Both the position numbers and the translations under genes were made by a program. Below, piece by piece: positions 51,742 to 64,000 of a stretch of 64,000 bases of DNA. Position 1 is the first letter of the stretch; each line of letters begins with the position of its first letter. A model generated the notes under the pieces. That model did no database searches and was not told the origin of the DNA. It saw only the letters and a program-made list of their open reading frames with translations. Source of the stretch: Azolla caroliniana. Lineage: Eukaryota; Polypodiophyta. The DNA lies in the NCBI GenBank assembly GCA_043228905.1, contig JBHGNT010000020.1, positions 4,898,001 to 4,962,000 of the forward strand, read 5' to 3'.

Positions 51742-52470
51742 CGTCGGTTTCCTTGTCTTTTCGGAAATGCCGACAGTTCTTCTGGAAGTGTCCCAGCTTG
51801 CCGCGATAGAAGCAAGTAGGCCTCCCCCTTGACTTTGATCATGTCCCCTACTTTTCCTGGTTCTGGGGGCTGCGGTTCCTGTGTCGGAGCTCGTATCCTT
51901 ATCTTTCCGACGCGCCTCCTCATCTAGCAAGCTCGACTTCACTCTTGCTAGGGATAACCGTTTCTCTTCCGGCCCGGCGTTGCCCAAAGTGACAACCAAT
52001 GTCTCCCAGCTATCCGGGAGGGAACCGAGCAGGAGTAGCGCTAGTACCTCATCGGCGAGAGGTACTTCCAATGATGTTGCCTGGTGTATCAGCCCCTGGA
52101 AGGCATTCATGTTCTCCGCCATGCTGGAGCCATCTTGGTACCGAAGTCTTACTAGCTTCCGGAATACCGAAACCTGGTTAACAACATTTTTGTTCTAAAA
52201 CATAATGCCGATCTTCTCCCAGAGCTCATGAGCCTTGCTCTCTTCATTGAAGTTGTTGTATAGGCTCATGTCGATGAAGCATCGTATGTACGTCGTTGTC
52301 TTCATGTGCATCACCTCCCATATCGTGGCGTCGATTTTGTCCGGTCTCTTGTCCCCGAACTGAACCAACAACCAAAGATCTTTAACCATAAGCATGTCCC
52401 TCATCTTCGACTTCCACACCGAATAGTTGGAGCCGATGAGCTTGAACATACCTCCCAACGAATCGTCCAT
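51742..52470 (-). pseudogene. Co-C2 gag (broken)
   Basis: The minus strand starts MDDSLGGMFKLIGSNYSVWK, 30 bp from the PBS, and reads WEVMHMKTTTYIRCFIDMSL and ELWEKIGIMF to a stop at 52195. It continues with MAENMNAFQGLIHQATSLEV, ALLLLGSLPDSWETLVVTLG and SSLLDEEARRKDKD. A zinc knuckle in another frame (CFYRGKLGHFQKNC, about 51763-51804) has lost its second Cys. It is colinear with Co-K gag (5277-6010) and cut off by Gy-A2. Confidence 0.85.
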
Positions 52471-52485
52471 TTTCTGTGTCGTTTT

Positions 52486-52497
52486 GCTCTGATACCA
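52486..52497 (-). other. Primer-binding site of Co-C2
   Basis: gctctgatacca on the plus strand is TGGTATCAGAGC on the minus strand, three bases from the 5' LTR. Confidence 0.9.
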
Positions 52498-52500
52498 CTT

Positions 52501-53181
52501 TGACAGGAACTACACGCTCCGATAAACAGCGCTCGGCCACAACCGAGCTTAGAATCAAAACACAGAAAACGGGAAATGAAAGCACGACGCAATGGAGAGA
52601 AGAGTACACATGATGTTTACGTGGAAAACCCAAACTAGGGAGAAAACCACGACAGCCCACAGGGCTGCAAACTATCACTATGTTAGAATGTACAATGGTA
52701 AAGCACCGAGGCAACGACCTCGAGCTAGTTATCTTTGCCACAGGCGGCGGTTACAACAGAGGCAGCGACCTCTTTCTCTCTCTCTCTCTCTGTACACTGT
52801 TGCACACTCTAATCTCACACCAACAAGAATGACAATAACGACTATAAATTTTGCCCTAAGTCATATTTATACTAATATGACTTTTCGGCTATTTACAAAT
52901 ATAGCCTCGATGGACTCTCAGAAACATATTTACGAATATGTCCCTTCATCCAGTGAGCACTTCTCACCGGGCCTTCACCATCCGGCTCTTGCCGGGTACT
53001 CCTCATCCGGTTCTCACCGAGTCTTCCGTAGTTGGGTATTCCTCGTCATCTGGCGCTTGCCGGGTACACCACATCCGGTTCTCACCGGGTCCTCCGTAGC
53101 CGGGTACTCGTCATCCGGTGCTTGCCGGGTACACCACATCCGGTTCTCACTTCCCCATCCGGAGGGACTTGTTTCCTAACA
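52501..53181 (-). repeat. 5' LTR of Co-C2 (681 bp)
   Basis: tgacaggaac...tttcctaaca on the plus strand, directly repeated at 32210-32909. Followed by the TSD gaaat. Confidence 0.92.
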
Positions 53182-53186
53182 GAAAT

Positions 53187-54150
53187 CGGAAAATGTCATT
53201 TGCCATATGTTGAAATACGGCGGGTGCATTTGTGAGCCCGAAAGGCATGACTGTATACTCAAAAAGACCATACCGAGTACGAAATGCAATTTTCCACTCA
53301 TCTCCCGGACAAATTGGAACAAGATTATATGCACGCCTTAGATCAATTTTGGTAAAATGCTTTGCCCCACCAATGTGTTCTAAGAGATTGGAGATTAAAG
53401 GTAGAGCATACTTATTCATTATGGTGACTTTATTTAAGCCTCGATAGTCCATGACCAAATGAAGAGAGTCTTCTTTTTTCTTCACAAAAAAGATAGGAGC
53501 ACCAGTTGGAGACTTTGAATGTCGAATAAACCCATGTGCAAGATTTTCCTCGATGTATTCTCGAAGAACCTCAAGGTCAATGGGTGATCAATTATAAATC
53601 GGACCCCAAAGTGGCTCTTTTCTTGGTTGGAGATCAATAGAACAATCGTACAGCCGATGCTTTGGAAAAACACTAGCTTTGACTTTGTCGAAAACATCAG
53701 CATAGTCTTGATATTTTTTGGGAATTTTGATGTCTGAATTCCCTTGAGTGGCACTAGAAGGTGTCACTGATATTGCAAATAAGAAAAGGTCCTCCTTGCC
53801 TCCCACTTGGTGCAATTGTTGCAATGTGATGGTGATGAAATGGAGATGGTGCATTGGTAGAACTATATTCTTCAAGAGAATAATCTTGAGTTCGATCCTT
53901 GGCAATAATATTTTCTGCTGAAGGGCACCAAATTTCTCGCTTCCTCCAATCGATTCTAGGGTTATGTAGCTTGAACCATGGCAAACCGAGGACAATTGGA
54001 TGCTCAGGACTACGAATTATGTTAAAGGAAAATACACATCCTAAATCACCTAAGTGTATGAGTATTGGCTCAGACTCTTCAAATATCTTCCTGGAAGCTA
54101 TAGGACGTCCATCAATCACTACTACGGAAACTGGACAAGGAAGTGTATGC
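53187..54150 (-). pseudogene. Gy-G2 RT N-terminal half and protease C-terminal half
   Basis: Minus strand from 54150: PVSVVVIDGRPIASRKIFEE, then VLGLPWFKLHNPRIDWRKREI, the second half of an aspartic protease. After frame breaks comes [53 protein letters not shown]. The last of these continues across Co-C2 into the YLGD box at about 32180. The protease active-site half, all of gag and the PBS are missing between 54150 and the LTR, so LTR sequence directly abuts protease. Confidence 0.83.
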
Positions 54151-54548
54151 AAGGATATAAGGAACACGAGAAGAAAGGAACGAAATGCTAAGAGAAGAAT
54201 GGGTGTATTAAAATAGAGAAAGAAAGGGAATGGATACAACATATGTAATGAGAGCTAAAGACTGGTGTTGATTCGAATTGATTTGAGAATACATGTATGC
54301 CCTTATTTATAGGTTCCTATAGAATAGCTTAGAGATTTCTGTAATGTTCTAGACCTAGAATGTTCTAGGACATTTTAGAACATTCTAGAATGATCTAGAG
54401 TTTTTACAATAATCAATCTAATACAAAAAGTAGCTTTTATCCTCTCATATGACAATAAGTTATCTTAATGGTTGAGGTTTTCAATTATGGATTACATGGT
54501 TCGAGGTTCAAGTCCGGATGACGCCATAATGGTCATGTGTTCATGACA
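54151..54548 (-). repeat. 5' LTR of Gy-G2 (about 398 bp, inner end truncated)
   Basis: Matches 13851-14269 in the same orientation but lacks the first ~25 plus-strand bases, lost in the deletion that also removed gag. The outer end gttcatgaca abuts the TSD gctac (54549-54553). It carries the same TTC/GAA array (about 54346-54391). Confidence 0.87.
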
Positions 54549-54781
54549 GCTACATTTTCTTCTTCCACGTAGCTCCAGTATCCATGCCCCAGCAGTTACT
54601 AGTGCATTTTATATGACTAGGATGGATAGTTGCTCTAGTCGAGCTTTTTTGTAGGAAGCGAGCTCCCCATGCTTCTGTCCATATCTTTCTTCTCTCTTTT
54701 GTTGTTTACCGGTGATTAGGGTTTGTCCGTTTCAAGCAATTGTCGGCAGCAGAGGTTCTCAACCCTCGCGCTCTAATACCA
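54549..54781 (-). pseudogene. Co-H gag N-terminus, leader and degraded PBS
   Basis: The minus strand reads GHGYWSYVEE (about 54560-54600), the counterpart of Co-I residues 31-40, with stops around it. It continues at 13850 across Gy-G2. Next to the LTR, gctctaatacca (54770-54781) is the reverse complement of the PBS with one change. It is colinear with the Co-I start region. Confidence 0.72.
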
Positions 54782-55234
54782 TGAAAAGAATTGCATGCAG
54801 AAGCTTGTAGACAAACTGACTCAGCCAGATAACAACAATAAATAGAAGTTAAGGTTTAATGGAAGCTTGAGAATACAAAGTACACTGGAGAGACAGAGAG
54901 AGCAGAACGATCAAAACTCAATTTAAAATAATAACACTCTGTACTTACAATGTGCTTAGTGAGCACTTTTATACAAGTCCATAAAAGACGGACATGTACT
55001 TTAATGCTCATACGAGCGACTAGCACTGACTCCAAGAAATATGCCTACATACTAGGCTAGGACCATAGGCCTCTAACGGCCTATCGGTTGCAATCCGATC
55101 TGTCTCTCCGATCTGGCTCTTGGTTCCAGATACCGATCCGGATACCTATCTGGTTCTCTGTTCCGGATATTGATACCGATCCGGCTCTGGCTTATTCAGC
55201 CGATCCAGATCTAGTTGAGCTTGTCCGCTCAACA
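54782..55234 (-). repeat. 5' LTR of Co-H (about 453 bp)
   Basis: Plus-strand ends are tgaaaagaat (next to the PBS) and ccgctcaaca. Reversed, the outer end tgttgagcggacaagctcaac matches the start of the Co-I LTR, and an inverted ttttatacaagtcc matches its TATA region. A GATCCGGAT-rich segment near the outer end is specific to this copy. The matching 3' LTR is not in the window. Confidence 0.78.
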
Positions 55235-55859
55235 AAAGAGAAGACTGAGGAGTGCTCCGCGGCGATCTGGAGACAATGGGCTACGCAGGCGGTTGAACTT
55301 CAACTTCTTCAAGTGGATGCCGAGAACCACAAGAAGACTGGAGAGAACTTCTACAAGATGGATGAAGCTAGTATTATCACCATCCAGGAGGACTTGTCCG
55401 ACAATTTTTATGCCATGGCCAATGCATAAATGGACGCGATTCGAAGGCTGCTTGAAGGATTCGAGGATGACCAACTACAAAACACATTGGAGTTGGAAGG
55501 CTATGAATGGGAGAGACGACAACAGGAAGCGGAGAAAAAGGCCGTCCAGATAAATATTAGTGATGAAGAGCTGTAGTCAGAGCCAAGGACCTCCACATAG
55601 AAGCAGTCGGATCAACAGTTGGTGCGTGAGACGGAGACAACGCCGGTGACACGGAGGACGAAACAGACATAAAAAACGGAGCCAGAGCCAGAGCCAAATG
55701 AGAAGCTACCGGAACAAGAGCAGCGGCAATAGCATGACGGAAATGGAGGAGGAACCACTCGAACCCCTGGACTAGAGCATATTGGTCATACTTGATGAAG
55801 AGGGATGGAGCTAACCCGTGGGTTCGATATGCAAGGCATTGTCCCATGGGCATGCCATG
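55235..55859 (+). pseudogene. Gy-J extra-ORF C-terminus (related to the Gy-A2 ORF)
   Basis: Reads KTEECSAAIWRQWATQAVELQLLQVDAENHKK-type sequence (in pieces of under 20 residues: CSAAIWRQWATQAVELQLL; FYKMDEASIITIQEDLSDNF; ELEGYEWERRQQEAEKKAV). It is colinear with 50700-51010 of Gy-A2 (WWTKWAQNAAELQLL, DFTAIRDELADDFKVL). A TAA lies at 55427. The final block before the LTR (caaggcattgtcccatgggcatgccatg) also matches Gy-A2. The left end abuts the Co-H LTR. Confidence 0.78.
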
Positions 55860-56323
55860 TGTTGGTCATAGGAGTATGATCCGGAGGAGAAGTGTGGACA
55901 GGGAAGAGTCGGATGAATAATGTAAATTTATTAGTTAGTAATTTTATAGGAACGGATCCGGATCTGCACCGATTAGTAGCTGCTAGCCAGTAAGGCACCA
56001 TTTTGTAACCTGTACTGGATGCCTATAAAAGCATCTGGATGGATGTATAAATTTGACGGAAGTAATACAAGCTTAAGTGTGTTCTTGTTAATCTTATTGT
56101 CTTTTGTGTACTACCATCTGCGTTGTAATTATTAATCATACGTGTGTAATTACGGATCGGATATGTATTAAGCGATCCGGAGGGCAATCGGGTAGCAACA
56201 AGAGTGTTGCATATAACTTGTTGGATGAATACCAGATAATCATCCATATCCCTACCACCCTTTGGATACGTGTTCCGAATAGGACACCCTGTGTTTGCGG
56301 CTAATCCGGGCCCAGGATAAACA
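55860..56323 (+). repeat. 3' LTR of Gy-J (about 464 bp)
   Basis: It starts tgttggtcatagg at the position equivalent to the Gy-A2 LTR start and ends ccaggataaaca, with the shared internal block gtaattattaatcatacgtgtgtaattacgg and the end block accctgtgttt. Clearly related to but diverged from the Gy-A LTRs. No 5' partner is in view. Confidence 0.7.
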
Positions 56324-56751
56324 CAAGACATAACTCACCCTCATCATTATTATGGATCTTACTTGCTATGATTACAGTATTGGGCTCATCCAATTGCTTC
56401 ATAAATATATTGGCTAGTTCTTGATTAATAATGAGGTATTTCATTAATAAATACATATTAATCAATCATTAATGAAGAGCAAACTCTAGGCTATGACTAC
56501 GAATTTTCTTTTCTAAATGTCTAGTGAAGTTGCAAATATATTGGCATGAACATAGCTACGTGGGCATTGTGCCGTCGAAGGAGTTGCCTTTATGTTGTCT
56601 ATTCTTAAAACACCGCAAGAGTGTTTACCTTCCTTCCTATTGTGGTTTGGACAATGAAAGGTTTTTTTGTGTGCCTCATGCTTAGGTCATTCATGGCAGG
56701 GACAACAACGATTCTTAGTGTTGTCACTTGTGTTGTTTGAATACATACATG

Positions 56752-56752
<1 letters not shown>

Positions 56753-56826
<74 letters not shown>
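56753..56826. repeat. ACT trinucleotide microsatellite (about 25 units)
   Basis: 74 bp of uninterrupted act repeats, about 480 bp upstream of the RABH1 start codon. Perfect repeats of this length are usually highly polymorphic. Confidence 0.97.
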
Positions 56827-57207
56827 AGTTCGTGCGGATATATAGATGGCCCCGAACACGAGTCCGACAAAACAAAGACTTATATGTAATTGATTGACAT
56901 AATGGAGAAGAAGAGGACATAGGAAGGCGATTGTGTGTGGTTAGTTTTGGTTTTGCTGGGCTCGATCCAGATCCAAACAAAACAAAACACATACACATTC
57001 ACTCTCCTCTAAAGAAAGAGGAAGAGGAAGAGGAAGAAAGAGAGAGACATATCATTTCATTCCGTCTTACACTCTCTTTGTTTTTTCGCTGACATGAGAC
57101 ATATCATCGCAACCCAAGAGAGAGAGAGACAGAAGAAGGAGGGAGGATGATGATGATGAACTACCACTACTAATCTTTCTCTTTTTATGCTTTTCATACC
57201 AAAATAA

Positions 57208-62477
<5,270 letters not shown>

Positions 62478-64000
62478 GTCTGTCCACATTAATTCATGAA
62501 TACACACTACTGAGAAGTTATGTGATGTCTCTCTGCCTATCTGTGAATGTCAGAATTCCATATTTAATTTTGGCTTCCATTAGAATAGTGTGAATCGGCG
62601 ATCTTAAGACTCCGGTGGTCCTACTGATTAAATATGCACATCGGAAGTCATTGCATGTATTTCTGTTCTTTTTTCTTCTTTTTATGAAGTTGGAATAGCA
62701 TGTTGAGCTATATTTACTTGGATTTTGGAAATTAAAACTGCGATTATTTGTTATACATCTTTAAAAAAAGAACCATTCCTTCCTAATTGCGTTTCCCTCA
62801 CGTTATTAGCTTACATTGAAAAGATTGGATTATGGTAGCGTGCGATTTGTTCTGAAATGTGCACACTATGCAGCAGCTGTTTGGGTTTTCTGATGCAGAT
62901 TTTCACATTACCTTGTTAACTGGATATGAAAATCAAGATTTATTTCAAGTTATTGATAATTTGGACGAAGAGGAATATTTTAATATAAACAACCACATGG
63001 GAAATTGGATGGTATTGAAAAACAAATTTCTTTCATCCAATTGTGTCCAAGATATGCAAATTTGGCCTGCAAAATGCATGTTAATGAAAATTTGGATGTG
63101 CATGTCAAGGAAAATAACGTCAGCAATGTGAAAGCTCATGAAGGTGGGCCGTGGATCACATTGATGTGTACACACTAACACATTCAAAATAGAAACTTGG
63201 GCCAAGCTAAATATTGAGTAGAATAAGAGAATATGTTGCCTTATCAACATGCCTTTAATTAGCTCGTCAATTGATGAATCTAATTCCTTTCCTTTTTCTC
63301 CTGTTGTAGTTGATTCTTGTGTTGGACTATTTTTGGCGACAATCTTCTTTGAGATTTCTGCGTCCTCCATTTGCAAGGAGTATAAGGCAAACTTTTAGGA
63401 GCTTGGCGTAGTTGGACAAAGGTCTAATTCTGCTTGTTTGATTCTCCAGAAGGATCGCTAGATATTTTGTAAATGATTTGCTTGTTGTTTGAACAAACAA
63501 ATCCACCTTTTCAGATTAAAGAAGCTCTTGATCCATCACTTAGACCTTGTTGTACTTATTTTGAAATTCTCTCAGTAATTCTGATATGGAGATTTTGTCC
63601 CTCCTTTCTCGGTCCATTAGAGAAAGGTTTTCTTTGTGACTCTAGTATGGTTGGCAAGCATATATTCATCTAACAAGGGTTGACGAAATCCAGTTCAATC
63701 TACTTGGAATCTTTCTTGAAATTCCACAACCTTTACTAGAATATCTAGAGTTACCACTTTGTTGAATTGTGCCACAACATGTAGCCTAGTTGCACCTTTC
63801 TTGTTACTCCCCTTTGAAGAAACACACGGTCCGTTACTAAATCCCGAGTAACCAAATCAAGGTCTTGTAGTAGGAAGGAGGGGAAAGGTTTCGGGTTGTC
63901 TCGTCGACATTGTAGTTAGTCGGATTCGGGAAGCGGGGTAACTTTACACAAAGATTAAGTTGGTATCTCACACCGAGGATACCCCAATTGTTTTCCTTGG
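62478..64000. other. 3' UTR and downstream intergenic DNA of RABH1
   Basis: No gene, RNA or transposon feature that I can support. AT-rich, with short ORFs lacking any recognisable motif. The first few hundred bases presumably hold the RABH1 3' UTR; no single poly(A) signal stands out. Confidence 0.5.

Larger units (their letters stand above)
32210..53181 (-). mobile_element. Co-C2: Ty1/copia inserted in Gy-G2, expanded to 21 kb by Gy-A2
   Basis: The perfect TSD gaaat lies at 32205-32209 and 53182-53186, and the interrupted Gy-G2 RT is continuous across it. LTRs are at 32210-32909 (3') and 52501-53181 (5'). A reverse-complement purine tract (aactccccctt) follows the left LTR and a reverse-complement PBS (gctctgatacca, 52486-52497) precedes the right one. 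Coding parts on the minus strand are gag (51742-52470) and protease to RNase H (32923-36200). Gy-A2 sits between them at the gag/protease boundary. Confidence 0.93.
13851..54548 (-). mobile_element. Gy-G2: chromovirus (Ty3/gypsy), expanded to 40.7 kb by nested insertions
   Basis: Its own sequence is 13851-14482, 30043-32209 and 53187-54548, all on the minus strand. Left to right: 3' LTR, chromodomain, integrase, RNase H, RT, protease remnant, 5' LTR. The perfect TSD gctac lies at 13846-13850 and 54549-54553, and the same host sequence (Co-H gag) is on both sides. Co-D splits the integrase C-terminus and Co-C2 splits the RT; both disrupted readings rejoin in frame. Gag, the PBS and the first ~25 bp of the 5' LTR inner end are deleted. 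Confidence 0.9.

Noticed and set aside
56605-56998. ORFs with long runs of valine, leucine or serine
   Set aside because: Translations of the ACT microsatellite in different frames.
62859-63131. 90-codon ORF downstream of RABH1
   Set aside because: No recognisable motif, AT-rich chance composition, no start context or neighbouring exon that supports it.

Overview
This is a stretch of nuclear DNA from a land plant, most likely a vascular plant. The evidence is a dense stack of plant-type Ty1/copia and Ty3/gypsy LTR retrotransposons, primer-binding sites of the plant tRNA-iMet type (TGGTATCAGAGC), and one intron-containing host gene whose protein is a plant RABH1/RAB6-type small GTPase. I cannot name the species. 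There is no bacterial, organellar or CRISPR content. Labels used below: Gy = Ty3/gypsy, Co = Ty1/copia.

Positions 1-56323 are almost entirely nested retroelements. Boundaries come from paired LTRs, adjacent primer-binding sites or polypurine tracts, and target-site duplications (TSDs). (a) 1-4270: an old gypsy remnant, Gy-F (+), split by Co-C1 (2171-3382, TSD cctac), a copia shrunk by internal deletion. (b) 4270-12183: a decayed copia, Co-B (+), split by Co-K (4645-9962, TSD cggtt), a young copia with an uninterrupted 1357-codon gag-pol ORF. (c) 12184-13322: the 3' end of a chromovirus, Gy-G1 (+). (d) 13323-55234: copia Co-H (-), whose gag is split by chromovirus Gy-G2 (-, 13851-54548, TSD gctac). 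Gy-G2 carries two large insertions. The first is Co-D (14483-30042), which contains a MITE, Co-E (itself holding a solo LTR), Gy-A1 and another solo LTR. The second is Co-C2 (-, 32210-53181, TSD gaaat), which contains Gy-A2 (36201-51736, TSD ggtac), which contains Co-I (40676-46363). (e) 55235-56323: the 3' end of a gypsy, Gy-J, related to Gy-A. The deepest chain is J, H, G2, C2, A2, I.

Positions 56324-64000 hold the only host gene found: a six-exon RAB6/RABH1 GTPase (57304-62477, 211 aa) with a GA repeat directly before its start codon and a long ACT repeat about 480 bp upstream.

The points most worth checking are these. Gy-A1 has a 131-bp perfect inverted copy of its U3 end in place of its 3' LTR, yet still has a perfect TSD. 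The chromovirus LTRs carry arrays of correctly phased heat-shock-element units just upstream of a TATA box, which recalls the heat-activated element ONSEN. An extra coiled-coil ORF sits downstream of integrase, in the env position, in the Gy-A/Gy-J family. Co-I has an in-frame basic C-terminal extension bracketed by two identical polypurine tracts. All coding statements come from reading the sequence and from general knowledge of these families; no database search was possible.
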